64,000 bases of DNA from Symbiodinium sp. CCMP2592 (Eukaryota > Sar > Dinophyceae > Suessiales > Symbiodiniaceae). The DNA lies in the NCBI GenBank assembly GCA_905221615.1, contig CAJNDT010006131.1, positions 32,501 through 96,500 of the forward strand, written 5' to 3'. The position numbers and the translations under genes were made by a program. Below the pieces are notes generated by a model. That model saw only the letters and a program-made list of their open reading frames with translations. It ran no database searches and was not told the origin of the DNA. This document shows positions 12,149 to 24,854 of this stretch, piece by piece. Each line of letters begins with the position of its first letter. Position 1 is the first letter of the stretch.

Positions 12149-12337
12149 AACCCTAAACCCTGAACCCTAGAAACCCTAGAACCCTAGAAACCCTAGAACC
12201 CCTAGAAACCCTAGAAACCTCTAAGAGGAACGGAGAGTGCCCAGACTTTTGCAGAAGCCCTGAACCCCCAACCCCTAGAAACCCTGAAAAACCCTAAACC
12301 CTAAACCCTAAACCCAAACCCTAAACCCTAAACCCTA
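12149..12337. repeat. Interstitial telomere-like (CCCTAAA)n tract
   Basis: Two blocks, 12149-12222 and 12259-12337, carry degenerate CCCTAGAAA units and, at the right end, several perfect CCCTAAA units (TTTAGGG on the other strand, the plant/dinoflagellate telomere repeat). The blocks are followed by diverged copies of the same flank (12226-12257 and 12339-12376: an ACGG(A/G)GAGTGC core, then TTTTGCAGAAG), so the unit 'telomere block plus flank' is duplicated. It may be a healed break or an old terminal repeat. Confidence 0.85.
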
Positions 12338-12435
12338 TGAAAGGGCACGGGGAGTGCAGAATTTTTTGCAGAAGTTTTGACGGTTTCTGGCGCAGGCGAT
12401 CACCGTGGAGGTCCCAATCGTCCGGCCCGGAGCCG

Positions 12436-12565
12436 AGATGATCATGAATATAATAATAATAGTAATAATGATCATAGTAATATAATAAAAGAAGTAATAA
12501 TAGTAGTAATAATCATAGCCCATAGCAATAAGAATAAGAATAGTAATAATGAATATAATGGTGAT
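12436..12565. repeat. (AAT/AGT)n-type AT-rich low-complexity tract
   Basis: Imperfect AATAATAGT-like triplets, almost free of C and strongly A/T-biased compared with its GC-rich flanks. Confidence 0.85.
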
Positions 12566-12623
12566 AACCCCAAGCTAGACATATTTATGTAGTATAAAGG
12601 TTCGGGATTCATCTTCGCTTCAG

Positions 12624-13905
12624 GCCGGACCTGAACCAGTACGCGATGCAACTCCTTTCCAAAGAGGAGCCCCGTGCTGCGAAAGGTAGGACCGCGTGTA
12701 GGGGAAAAGCACACGGTTTTTCGGGCAGTGCTGCCTTCGAATCCTCCAAGTTGGATCCGTCCAAGCAGGAGTTTCAGGTTGCCCTGCGGTCCGCCTGTGA
12801 TCACGCGGCCGCCTGAAAGTGGGGGGTGTGCGAGGGGGTGTCTGCCTCTGACTCGGGCGCCGGAGGTCTCCCACGATGTGCTCTTGGTGAAGGCCGGGGT
12901 CCGGCGCTCGATGCGGCTCGTCGAACGCCGCTGAGTAAAGACGGAGGCCGGCGCTCCGATCCCCGATGCGCAGCTGCGCAACGACGAGGCTCCCAAGGCC
13001 AGAAGGGCCAGAGGGCCGAGGGGTGGAGCGGGGAGCGGGTGGAGGAGCCGTGGTCTTTCATTCGCTCCCCACTTGTCGTATTCACGAGGTGCAGAAGCGC
13101 TTGATCTCATCGCTGAGCGGCATGATGGGGCATGCAGACTTCACAATGGAGGAGGACCTCAGAGCGGGAGTCAGGCATGCAGCCTCGGTTTGGCTTCACG
13201 TCAAGCCATCCTCGAGTCATGAAGGACGATCTTACATCCAAGTTCGAGGAGATCTTTGCAGATGTCCATCCCCCAGCTGGAAATGGTCCCCTGCACTTCA
13301 GCTTGGCTGAGTCAAAGCCTTCATAAGCCAAAAAGAAAGGATTGAGCCGAAGCCCTAGCAACCATGCCGTCTGGTTTTGCGCCAGCTTCCGCTGTCCTTG
13401 CGAGTGGCTTCCCTAGCCGCGAGCTCAGCAGACTTGATTGCTGTGGAGGTTCCTGGAACGGTTTTGGTTTCGGTCATTGGGATTGGGCTTGCCCCGGGGG
13501 GTGGGGGTTGTGGTGACGGTCGACGTCGTCGGCACAAGTGTCGGTGGTGGTGGTGGTGGTGGTGGCGGCAGTGGGCCTAGTGGTAGCAACAGTGGCAGCA
13601 GTGGCTGGGGTAGCGGTAGCGGCAGGGAGTGGAAGCGGTGTTGATCACGTACTGAAGATGCTAACGTTTCTGCCCGTCATGCTGGCCACCACAGGCCCAC
13701 CTCAACGAGATGGCTGAGCTGCTGAAGACGCTGCAGCTTGGCTACACAAAGGATTCAGAGGTAGCCGAGTGTTGAGGATCCTGCGGCTTGAGTTTTCGTA
13801 GAGGTTCCAATGTGTGCAATCGGGGAGTGTTCAGGTGGGAGACCAAGGATGAGTTCATTGAGATGATGAAGCCGGGGCCAGAGATGTGGCTGTCACGGCA
13901 GGTTT
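12624..13905 (+). CDS. Exon-like islands, unidentified gene
   Basis: Several short + strand islands have protein-like sequence: 12624-12685 (PDLNQYAMQLLSKEEPRAAK, between CAG and GGTAGG), 12729-12777 (FESSKLDPSKQEFQ), about 13098-13176 (QKRLISSLSGMMGHADFTME), 13190-13312 (VMKDDLTSKFEEIFADVHPP), about 13696-13760 (HLNEMAELLKTLQLGYTKD) and about 13833-13900 (WETKDEFIEMMKPGPEMWL). The strand is consistent and splice-like boundaries recur, but the first two islands do not join in phase with the simplest boundaries. I do not recognise the protein. Confidence 0.3.
13540..13635. repeat. (GGT)n/(GGC) low-complexity tract
   Basis: A run of GGT triplets followed by GGCAGT/GGTAGC-type repeats, which would translate to Gly/Ser. 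It is probably intronic within the island cluster. Confidence 0.8.
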
Positions 13906-14761
13906 CACGATGTTAAGGCATTGGAGCCCGTCAGGTTACGACTGCCCTTGTTGGCAGAGCAATGCTTCTGCGAACGTGGTTTATCGTTGGGACATTGGAT
14001 TTGAGGTTTCAGCACAAGCAATGGATCGGGGGACAGCACTGCGCACCAACTCGAGTGTATCGCGGTGAGAGGTGTTGCTTCCCCTCATTTCAAACATGTT
14101 ACATGATGAGATTACATGAAACTCTGGCTCCTAACAGACCATAAGTCGCAAGTGAAGGTGGTGTGGGAAAGTGAACGTTCGAAATGTTTAGGATGGAGGA
14201 TGTCCAGACGCAGGTTCATGGCGTCGGATTGAGGCATCAGGGTGCAGGCTTCCATCATCCAGCCACAGCATATCAAGTTTCTGGATGCATTTGCATTCCC
14301 ACAGACCTCGAGCGATGAAGCCTTTTAGCCTGAGACTGCACACAGCTCTTTAGATGTTGCTCAGGCTAGACAGGACTTGTGCTTCAAGGGTTGGGTTTCA
14401 CAGCTCGGAGAGTGTTGCAGGCCATCACCATTCGTCTTTGGGGGCAGTCCCAGTTTTTTGATCTATTTGGCGCCTCACGGCATCATAACGGACTTCGTTA
14501 CTGTGCAGAATATGCAGATTTTGTGCAGAGTGCGAGTGATGCAGTGCAACGAACGGGACGCAACAGACTGGGGCAGAAGGCTTTGGAGTGTAAGGGCACT
14601 GGACGAAACGACGGAAGATAGCAGAAGGTGGTGGCACGATGTGGCAAGATAGCACAAAAATCGAGCACAGAACTGCAACATCCTACTCGTATAGTTCTCC
14701 TAGCCCAAACCCGGTTCCGGTTTTGGGGTCTCGGTTTTTAGGCAGCCGGTGAGGTGGTTCT

Positions 14762-15215
14762 GTGCACGGGCTCCCCCGAACTTCGGGATTCCAACTGTGC
14801 TTGCACTTGAAAACGGCCTGCGACGAAAAGCACAAAGCCACAAAACTCAAAGCCCTGAGGAAGCTCGCCTCCTTCGACCGGGCCTGTGAGGTGACGTCTG
14901 CCAAGCTTCTCTTGGAGACGCCTTTTGACCGATGGTCCTTGTTACACCCCCTACGCCCTAAAAGGTACTAGAATACTAGAAGACTAGAAGGTCCTAAATC
15001 CTGCAACCAAACTGCCGGTGTTCGCTTGGCAGGTGACCTGCCGGCTGACCCTCACGCACGCGATCGAGCTGGCCGGGAGCCCTGATGAGCCGCTCTTGAG
15101 GCCTTCCGCGGGTCGGAGACAAGACGAAACAACTGCCCAGCCTGCAGGGCAATCAGGCCCTGAACAAGGACTTCAAAGACTTGCGGGTCTGCAAGGTGGC
15201 CGGGGTCCCGGAATG
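14762..15215 (+). CDS. Exon-like islands, possible 3' end of a gene
   Basis: A Lys/Leu-rich island at 14762-14968 (KHKATKLKALRKLASFDRAC) is followed by 15034-15108 (VTCRLTLTHAIELAGSPDEP, after GGCAG) and 15149-15215 (NQALNKDFKDLRVCKVAGV, after CCTGCAG, ending at TGA). These look like the last exons of a + strand gene. The family was not recognised. Confidence 0.3.
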
Positions 15216-15495
15216 AGCTTCTCGCTGTGGAGTCCCGGCCCAACCGTGCGAGGTTTGCGCCGCGTTCTTGGGCTCAAGACCCGAATAGACCCGTCCACGA
15301 CATTGCTGCACAAAAGCATCCCAAGCCAGGGCATCTCAGGGCACTGCGCCCGCAGAGCCTTCGACCCCTCAGTCCTCAGAAGCTTTGCCCCTACGACTTT
15401 TAACTCTTAGCCCGGCTGCGACAATGCTGACCGACATGGACCTGCAGTTCACGCTGACGGAGGTGCTTCATGTTTTCATGAAAGAAGCATACACT

Positions 15496-15503
15496 GCGGC
15501 GGC

Positions 15504-15535
<32 letters not shown>

Positions 15536-15600
15536 TCCTGCTGCTACTGCTCTTTTGGCTACTACTGCTACTAATGTTAGTGATGTTGTCACTGCGACTG
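15496..15600. repeat. (CTG)n/(CTA)n trinucleotide tract
   Basis: About ten perfect CTG triplets, then degenerate CTN triplets. The poly-Leu frame it creates is not a gene. Confidence 0.95.
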
Positions 15601-16034
15601 ATGTTTCTCATGTTACTGCTCGTGTTTCTACGAGGACGAGAGGTTGACGCCTACCTGATCCTACCTAGGTTTGTTCCACTTAGAGTTAGAGCCGTGGCTT
15701 GGTGTGGTTGGGGTTGAGGGCGAGCACCGAGACTTGCAAGAGCTCGTTGCTTGATCAGTTTCAGTTTGAGCTTTGCCTTTTCTCTGTAGCTTACTCGTTT
15801 CGCCACTTGCACTTCTTGGAACGTGAATGGGTGTGCTTCTTCATAGCTGTCCTCTCTCTTCCGGAAGGCACTCACCGAGATTTCCCACCTCAGTGCTTTC
15901 GAGAGCAGCGCCGAGAGCAAATCCTGGCCGGAGCCCCGAGAACAGCGGCAATGAGAAGGCATGAAGCATTCCGCAGTATCGTGCTAAGACTACATGAAAC
16001 GCTGCAATGCTACCTTTCGGTTCCTTGGGACTTA

Positions 16035-16235
16035 AGAGTTTATTCTGTTCTGCTCTATTCTATTCTATCGTTTCTATTCTGCTCTAGTCTGTTCTACTCT
16101 GTTGTATTCTATCCTGTTGTAGTCTGTTCTATTCTCTTCAGTTCTGTTCGCTTCTACTCACTTCTATTCGCTTCTATTCTATTCTGTTAGTTCTATTTTA
16201 GGTTATTTCAGTCTAGTCGGTTCTATTCTTGAGCG
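16035..16235. repeat. Degenerate (TTCTA)n pentanucleotide array
   Basis: About 200 bases of TTCTA/TTCTG/TTGTA variants. The period is five, unusual beside the trinucleotide arrays elsewhere in the window. Confidence 0.9.
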
Positions 16236-16764
16236 ACTCAGGACTCCGAGCATCACGCACCTTCGGCAGCCCACGAGCCTGCCCACAGGGAAGGCCTGGG
16301 ATGGGGTTCGGGCATTGGACCGAGGGGCAGCGAAGGAAAACTGGGAATGTGGTTCAGAGGGAATGAACAAGGCCTGCGCGGATTGACAAAGTGATCCTAG
16401 TGCCCTTGAAGTGAACTGCTAAACCTCTGACTCAGGAGGGTTTCGAGCAGCCGCTCGGATGGCACCGGTGCACCGTGGCATCTGAGAAGCGCCCACGCGA
16501 GAACGCACGATGCCGTTATCTCCAAGCCGAAGGGCAGGGGCTCTTTGCGGGTTTGGCTCATCCGAGGTCCTCCGCAACGACGTGCAATGACTCGAGTCTC
16601 GCAGGCCCCGGCCTGCTGCATAAGCAGGATATGGGTGGGTTGCGGTGTCGCGGATGGTATCCGTCAGAAGGGACTTTGGATGCTTCCGACTTCGCTTTCG
16701 CCTTGCAGGCCTGGGCTCCCGAGCCCTCACTTCTTTGTGCCTGAAGCCCGTGGAATGTAGTGTG

Positions 16765-16965
16765 TTGCACAACATGATCATCCTCATCCTGATCCTCATC
16801 CTCGCCCGCATCGTCATCGTCATCGAACTCGTCCAGTCCTAGCATGTCAGCAAGTCCTAGTTGTTTCCTCCACTGCTCCTCTAGCTCTCGCCTGCTGCTA
16901 CGATGGTCGCTGCCCTTCTGTCGCTCGGGCTGAGCCAGAGCCAGGCACAGCCTCTTCCATGTGCC
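16765..16965 (-). CDS. Possible minus-strand exon with acidic tract
   Basis: On the minus strand a segment reads ELEEQWRKQLGLADMLGLDE, then a long Asp/Glu-rich run. An amphipathic helix followed by an acidic tail looks protein-like, and it sits in a longer open minus-strand frame (16558-17028). No domain is recognised and no partner exons were found. Confidence 0.25.
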
Positions 16966-17029
16966 TGTCCCTGGAAGACCGGGAGCAGCGGGAGCTGGCA
17001 GAGAGCGCCGAGGCGAGTTCTGGTCCAAG

Positions 17030-20000
17030 GGATCTGATGTCAGAGTGTCTTACGGCGACTCCCATCTTTGCTCTTTGCTACGGAGCTGGAGAACACGCAG
17101 AACATTCTGTTGCAGTCGGTGCATTCGTCCCTTCAGACTGGGCCGACCTCAGGGTCAGAGCTATTTTGCTAGTGTAGCGGTGGTCTTCTGTGCTGCGTTT
17201 GAAGTGGAACTAGAATCGCGTATGGTCCCATCGGTATCGTTTCGTCTAGTGATCTTAAAGGGCTCAGGCCCATCTTATCTTGTCGAAGTTCGGGCGGCAC
17301 AGCCGCAGAAGTCACACGTGCGCCCGAGGCCTCCCCAGGTGCTCACTTCGAAGGGCCGGCCATCGCCAGGCCTGTCGAAGTTCTGAAGGCTTGTACAGGC
17401 GAAACAGACAGCACTCAGCACGACAACACCAAAGCTATCGAAAGCTCGTCCTTCGCCCAGTACGATCTAGTCATATCTTGCCCTCCAGTGCGGAAGCTCA
17501 GTGACGACGCACGACGCAGGCGCCAGGTCGCCAGCGACGAAGCCGGTACCGACGATGCGCTGCTGCAACTGTTAGACATGAGGCCAGCACAGCACGCCTC
17601 TTGAATGCCTGCAAGCAATGTGGAATGGGGTATATCGGTACAAGGAGTCGTACAGTTGTGCACACACACGTTGCCATTCTTGATGTGGCCTTGTAAACGT
17701 CAAACAAACACAAGCACTTTCGGGTGAATGTGCTAGTAATTGCAACATTTACAAGACTCGTGCAGCATTGCATGGCACAATATAGCACAAGGCCGTGCGT
17801 CTCCATTAAAGCGCTTAAAGAGCCCCAGAGACCGCTGCCAGGGGAAGCTTCTGCTTCGGAAAAGAACAGGCTGGGATCCTGACCTCGTTCTGAGAGATTC
17901 CAGCTGGTTCGGTGAGTCGCAGTTGTTAATCTCTGCCAAGAAATCTCCCCGTTGCCTCGCCTAGACGTGCCAGCTCAAGCAGTAGATTAGTCGCTTTTCC
18001 GTGCTTTGCCTGTGGCGTAGCAGTGTTGGGCAGCTGGTGGACGCTTGCCATCGCTTGCGTGTTTCGCTTGTCCTGTCTGTCCAACTCTTCGAACTGCGGC
18101 CAGGTATCGGTTCATGCCCGTTTGGGTGTTCATGTGTCTTCGTTCGTCAGTTTGATCCTCCAATTTGCAGCGCGGTCCGACACAGCAGTTTCTGCGTGCA
18201 TTGATATGGATTCTCCTTCACCTGGACTGCAGACTGGGGATCACTTGTGCCATGTTTTGGTTGCATCTTGATTTTGGCATCGTTCCTTGTCTCAGACATT
18301 GCATTCGAATGGCTCTGCTTCTTGCAGCTTCAGGTGTGCCAGCAAATGCACATGACTCCTGAACGCTGATCATGAAAATCTGCGTTGGTGTTCAGGAGTT
18401 TATCTGCTGTACTGTCAGGAGAGTCTTCCTGCGTGAACTTGAATAGTTGAGTTGAGGATGTTGATCTCCGACAGATTGTTTCCTCTCAGGTTAAAATCGT
18501 TCAATGCTTCTTCAGTCAAGTCGCACATCATGCTTGCATGAAGTCGCGTGGCGAGAGGGTGCTCTCCAGATGACATTTCTTACGAAATCTTGTAGGAAGG
18601 CGATGGCTTCCGTCGTTCCTTTTGTTACAGAGCGCGACTTCGTTTAAACGGGTGGGTTTCAAACTCCGAGTTTCCTCTTGCTTCGTTTTTTGACGAGATG
18701 TGCCACTCGACCATGTCGACGAATCAACGACGTGCACAATGGTCGTGGATCCACTTCTTCGATGTAGGTGGCATCTACCTGGGGTTTGATGCGTCCTATC
18801 TTCATGACCAGCTCGAACACCAGCTCTCAGAATTTGGGGCCAGGGCACATGACCTGTGCAGAAAAGGATGTTAAATCCCGGCTGGTATATTGTTATAGCC
18901 TTATAGCTTGACCATGTTAGATCACAGCGAAGCGAACGGAGGCGCAGAACTTCTGCACGATTTGAGTTATTCTGCTGCACATGCGAGAAACTTTGCATCG
19001 GTCATGTTGTCATGCCAGTTTTTGTTGATCTGATTCGCCTGCCGATTTTCGTGTCCGCAATATCGCTCTCGTCGTCGCGGCGTACTCGTTCACATGGGCA
19101 GAGTGCTGGCAGCCAATAAACCGTGATGCCAACGAAGCTAGCGGAATAGTTGGATGGATTTTGGACGCAGGAATACCGGCAGCGGACGCGACCCTGTTCT
19201 GCGTAAAATCTTCAACTTTTGCTTTGCGACAAAAGCAGGTTCTCCGGCAGTGACGAGCGCATCGGCTTGTCCTTGTGTCTTGTTCAGTGCTCGCTCGTAA
19301 GGATGTTGACAGTCCCATGTACACAGCATGGGGGCATTTGCAAACATGCATCCCTAATCAACGACATTATGTCGTCGTCGACATCAAGCTTGGGTCTCGC
19401 CTCCTATTTTGCCGGTTGTAATTGTAATGTTCAGATCCACTGTACACTGAAGTCTGGGGGTCGTGGCCCGATCGATGCGTTTCGAGTATTTTCGAGTGCT
19501 GTATTGAAGATGGTTTTTCATTTGCTAAAGCACGGCTTTCAGCCGTAGTTCCACTGCATGTCGCACCCCGGGCGAAAGAATCCCAGACAAAACAAGCTCT
19601 CCGCTCCAATTCCTTGACCCAAACCATGACTTCACGAGACCGCCGCCAACAGATCAAACCCAGCAGCCTAACGAAGCCCTAATATAAAACAGCTTGTAAA
19701 GAGCTTCAAGCTCCAAAATAACATTGAACCACTCTGAACTTGATATTTTCTCAGGCTGCTGCTGCATCGACCGAGCAACCGAACGGCTGTCTCTCGGGTG
19801 GCTTGGGTTGAAGACCGAACAGGCAAGGTTTGTGCGGAGGGCTTGTGGGGCAGCAATGCTGCAAAAGCTGTCGCGTGACATCCTTTGCTTGTTTTCTTCA
19901 TGTTCCATATCGGCCTGTTCATTATTCATGTCGCCGCACTAATCCTAAAGGTCCCAAAGAGCGTCAGGGACAGCAGCGATGTCATGCTTGACATCTGGAG

Positions 20001-20100
20001 ACTTGTGAAGTTGACGACGCTAATGCTAAGTCTCGACTAGCAAGACAGATGATCACAAGAAAAGACTTGCAAAAGGCACTTCAAAGCTCACAGAAGCGAT
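17030..20100. other. No gene recognised
   Basis: About 3 kb without a domain or a clear exon chain on either strand. Short frames are of chance length. Confidence 0.4.
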
Positions 20101-20103
20101 AGT

Positions 20104-20147
20104 AGCAGCACTTGTACTCGTCGTAGTAGTAGTCGTCGTCGTAGCAC

Positions 20148-20228
<81 letters not shown>

Positions 20229-20290
20229 TAGTAGTAGTAGTAGTAGCAGTAGTAGTAGTAGTAGTAGTAGTAGTCATCGCTGTAGTCGAA
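20104..20290. repeat. (AGT)n microsatellite
   Basis: About 50 AGT triplets, nearly perfect through the middle, with GTC variants at the edges. Confidence 0.97.
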
Positions 20291-20742
20291 GTCGTGGTGG
20301 TGCTGGTGGCAGTGGTGGTGAGCACTGGTGAGGTAGTGGCGGTGGCGGTGGGAACGCAGTATGCAGCAGCACGAGCAATTAACAGCAGGACCTCAACAGG
20401 AGCAGTGACTATATTATATGAAGATAGATGCTGACACCCGAGGTGCGAGCAGGGCTCCGTGCACTGACAGCCGGGCAGCCAGGAAACCCGACCGAAAGTT
20501 TGTATTCCGGGTTCGAGAAGACTCCCTCATAGTCGTATTCAAGGCGTAACATTGACCTAACACCCTGTTCTAGGTTGGATACAATGAGGCCCCCCATATT
20601 GCGTCTTGTGAGGATAGTCGTTGTCAGCCTATGCTCCGCACGGGTTGCGAGGTAAGTTCTGCTTGCTCTCAATCTTTCTTTGGCTGACCAGTTCAGTTGA
20701 GCATGCTCAGGTCCGATTGGGTGTTGTTGTTATGTTTGAAGT

Positions 20743-22128
20743 TTGAAGTGCTACCTGTTGATGAAGCGATGGCGCGCGGAGTGGAATCATGCAGGAAGCC
20801 GGAACACGAGGAGCAAAAATCAAGGAATTCTGACTGGGAGGGACCTTGATTTGTCGCCTCTATGCCCCACGAGGCACGTCGGCGATCCTGAGCAAGCGCC
20901 ACAAGCGCCAGTGCCCAGGGATGCACTGGACGGCGTGCTAATGCAGAAGACGCTTGCCAGCCTCGCAGGCTCAAAGTGTGGGCTTGACTTCTACCAGCGC
21001 TGCATGGAATCCCATGAGATGCAAGCTTTGTCAGGCAGCCCTGTCCTTGCGCAAGTGGCTGCGAGCAGCCGACAGGGCACTCCGAAAAGCTTTTCCGTGG
21101 ACTCGCGGGTGGCCACGCCAGGCTCTTCCGCAGGCATCGTCGGCGCATACTCGCGCACGCTACCAGATTTCCTGAAAGTGGGACTGGCAAAGCTCCTCAG
21201 GTGTGGCCGGAACTGATCGAACCTTGCAGCGTTCACGAACGTGACTTGGTTGCTGCATGGGCGATTCCTTTGAGTCTGGGCATCACACCGGTCGCTTCCT
21301 TTGACATTCCCTGTGTGAGCCACACCGAGGTTTGCCAGCATCGGCCGTTCCATTTTCCGCGGTCCCGAGCCCCGAAGTGGCCCTAAGGGCCTCTATGTCC
21401 AGGGCAACGGCTGGGGAAAAAGCATCGACATCGCAGTCCGACGCATGTGCTGCGCAGCACTCACCACCACTGCACTCGTCGTAAGTCGGCCCACCGCATC
21501 GATTTGTGGCGGTGCTCAGGATTCCTTGAACCGCTTGGGCACCGCTGATGCCTCAGTCCGGGTAGCGGTTGGGGCAAGCATAGTTGAGCATGTGAACTTG
21601 ATGTGGGCCCTCGCACTGAGCTTTGATCTGTAGACAGTAACTTCAGGTAGGCAGGCCGTGAGTGCCTCCATGACCCAAGATGGTCCCCAATTCCGCCTGC
21701 CTGCGCGCAGGAGTGGCGGATTGCCCCGTCGCAGGAGCGCCTGAGGGGCCAAGCACGGGGCGGTTTTGGCAGTTGCTGGCTTGGCCCGTGCAGAGCTCCG
21801 GAAAGGAACATCTGATGCAGTTGCACACGCTGACCATACAGCGGCAGCTCCAGGCAGCACAGTACAGTACAGTTCCTCAACTCCTCTGCCCTTAGGCTTC
21901 TCGTGGGTCCCGACTCCCGGCTGCCACTTGCCAGATCATGCTCAGCATCGAGCGGGACATCGAGATCAAGTGGAGCACGCTGTCGATGAAGGTCGTCGGT
22001 GCTTTGACAGACGGCGCAAGCCTTTCCGTAGCCTTGACGCCTTCAGGTGAAGGCTCCGGAGGAGTGCAGCAGCAACCTCAGAGTCGATGGCCAAAGTCAG
22101 GTCTCACATGGCGTCACAAGATTGCCTG
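20743..22128 (+). CDS. Exon-like islands, unidentified gene
   Basis: + strand islands include 20805-20880 (SKNQGILTGRDLDLSPLC), 20930-21190 (KCGLDFYQRCMESHEMQALS) and 21925-22050 (MLSIERDIEIKWSTLSMKVV, then GALTDGASLSVALTPSGEG). Some are preceded by CAG. They look like parts of a spliced gene, but no domain is recognised and the joins were not resolved. Confidence 0.28.
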
Positions 22129-22634
22129 ACGCATGCCGCTTGTTTCAGATTGTCCAAGTGCAGCAGTGAAGGAAGGCATCTGCTTCTGCTCCGATCTCCA
22201 GGCAAGCAGATCCGCGCCTATCTCAACTTCAGAGACCGGCTCAGGCCGGAGCCGAGTCTTTGCAAAAAGGCGCTGAAAGTCGCTCAGTCGCTTCCCTTCG
22301 AGGCCCTACCTCCTGGAGGAAGATCTCGTGGGAGGCGCAGAGATCGTCTTTTTTTCATCCTTCTCAGTACTTGTGCCTTTTTGTCGTGTGCCAGGCAAGC
22401 AAGCCAGGGACTTGCAGACGGAGAGCGGGATGAGGCCCCTCGGAAGCGCGGGCCAAAAACCTGAGAGTCCGTCCCACAGCGAGGCGAGGAGGACTCGGAG
22501 GCTTAAATCCCGAAGCCACAAAGCCTCTCAAAAGACTCCCCGCATCTCAAAGCCATTCCAAGCCCCGGACCGCAGCTTGGAGACCAAAGACCTCGCCGGC
22601 GTCCGCCAGGGCCAGGGCCTTAGTTGAATCGTGA

Positions 22635-22712
22635 CGGCGACGACGACCGTGAAGATAACGATGCGGTTCGGAATGATGATGGCGATGATGATGGTGACGA
22701 TGATGATCGATG
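22635..22712. repeat. (GAT/GAC)n low-complexity tract
   Basis: Imperfect GATGATGGT-type triplets. Confidence 0.8.
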
Positions 22713-23724
22713 ATGGGCTTCTTGCCCAGAAGTCGTCAGTCAGAGCAAGTTTCCTTCTTGTTCTACGCAATTTTATGCCCGTGCCTGAGGCGTGACGGAG
22801 ATTTTGAAGAAGCTGAAGCAAAGGCCGGCCTTCTCCGCAAGTGAACTCTAAGCCGATTCCCAGCTCTCCTTGCAAGGAGGCCTCTGCTAAAGCGATCGTC
22901 CTTCCGAGCCCTAGCAACTATTGCGTATCATACTGGGGATCCCCGGATCGGTCAGGTACCAGTGGAAGCCGAACATGACCTCCCGCCTCGACCCCGGTGT
23001 GCAGCAGCGACTGCCATGCAGGGAGGAGGTCTCAGGAGGGGGTGCGGCAAAAGATTAGGGAATCGAATCCGCAGAGCACTCATCTACGCAAGCATGCATG
23101 AGAATTGCCCCAAAGGCCCTACACAGATGACCCGACATTCCGTGGATGCTCACTCCAGGCGTCGAGATCTCCCGTGTGAACTGGGCCTGCTTCCCGGGAC
23201 TGTACACGTGGCATCTCATGGAACTACTATGTTAAAACCGCATACCGACGGCACCAAAACGACTCCCAGCCAGTCCTTTCTCGGCGTGTAATAGGTTATC
23301 ACATTTCGCTAGGACGTTCGTGCAACATATCGCGAATGGTACGTCATATTAAGGATCTTATCTTTTTCCGAAGTCCGAAGTATAGACGACTCGCACGTGT
23401 AAAAGGCGCGTATGGGCTGAGTGAGTTTGTGCAGGACTCGGACTAAGTGAGCAGGCTTTGCTAACGGCAGCTTCAGGGTCTAGGCTCGTGACATAAGCAG
23501 ATGGCTGCAGATTCAGTTCCGCGAAGAAGATCTCAAACTCCCACGATGTTTGCAAAGCAACAGCCGAACCTTGGCAAGCTGGCCAAAGTAGTGCGACCCA
23601 AACTTCAAATCTACGTAACTTTTCATGAACCGGCCCTCGAAGCTGGCTTCGAGGAGCCGAAGCCGGTATGTGTTGCTACAACTTTCCCAGCGCCACCACC
23701 TTCACCTGCACAGCGTGAATATTA

Positions 23725-23930
23725 GATAGTACATACTACGTACTACGTGCTGCATACTACATAGTTCATGCTACGTGCTGCATGCTACGCGCTAGTTACT
23801 ACATAGTACATCATACATAGTACAAGTACATACTGCATAGTACATAGTACATAATAGTAATCACTGCTTAGTACATGATACATGCTACTTACTACATAGT
23901 GAGATATAGTGAGTACTACATGTGACGACT
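23725..23930. repeat. TACATAGTA / TACTACGTGC repeat array
   Basis: About 200 bases of short palindromic-looking TAC, ATAGTA and GCTACGTGC units in irregular order, leading into the CTG/CTA-rich block at 23.94 kb. Confidence 0.85.
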
Positions 23931-23934
23931 ACTC

Positions 23935-24150
23935 TACTGCTCTTACTCCCACATCTACTCCTGCTGCTGCTCCTGCTGCTGCTCCTGCTCCTGCTCCAGC
24001 TCCTGCTCCTCCCGCTACTGCTCCTGGTCCTACTCCTACTCCTGCCACTGCTACTGCTACCGCTGCAGCTACGGCTACGGCTACTACTGCTGCCGCTTTC
24101 TGCTACTGCTGCTGCCACCACTACGACAGCGACTACGACGACGACTAGCT
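23935..24150. repeat. CTG/CTC/CTA-rich triplet block
   Basis: Imperfect CTGCTC and CTACTG triplets. The long Leu, Pro/Ala or Ser frames it creates are low-complexity artefacts. Confidence 0.85.
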
Positions 24151-24154
24151 TCTG

Positions 24155-24396
<242 letters not shown>

Positions 24397-24496
24397 GCTT
24401 CTACTGCTACTGCTTACCGCTACTGCTTTTGCTACTGCTACCAGTGCTGCTACTGCTACGGATACGGCTGCGGACAAACTGCTACCGCCAATTCCA

Positions 24497-24501
24497 CCAC
24501 T

Positions 24502-24535
<34 letters not shown>

Positions 24536-24545
24536 CCACCGTCAG
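24497..24545. repeat. (CCG)n/(CCA) tract
   Basis: About 15 CCG/CCA triplets in a GC-rich setting, beside the AGT/ACT arrays. Confidence 0.9.
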
Positions 24546-24854
24546 CGCCACCGCTCGCATCACTGCTGTTCCTACAAACATGATTGATCTCCCGAGCAGT
24601 TTTCTTACATTGCTGTTTCCGCTTCCTTCCCAGTACCCATCCCCGTTGACCTGATCAGGTTGCTCGCCTCTCTGCGATGATCCGCCTGGCGATGAAAACG
24701 CTCGGCCCTCTCTGAGCTTGGCAAAGAGGCTCTCAAGCCAAAGAAACGTGTCGCAGTCGCAGTTGTTGTGGTTGTCGGTTGTTGCTCTACAAGCCCTGGA
24801 CCTGGTGAAGTCGGTATGGGCCTCCCATGCTAAGCCATCTACACAAATGTTTCC

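Noticed and set aside
20053..20325. Poly-Thr, poly-Val and poly-Leu frames in triplet arrays (also 7836-8216, 15385-15717, 23909-24583)
   Set aside because: They are translations of microsatellites.
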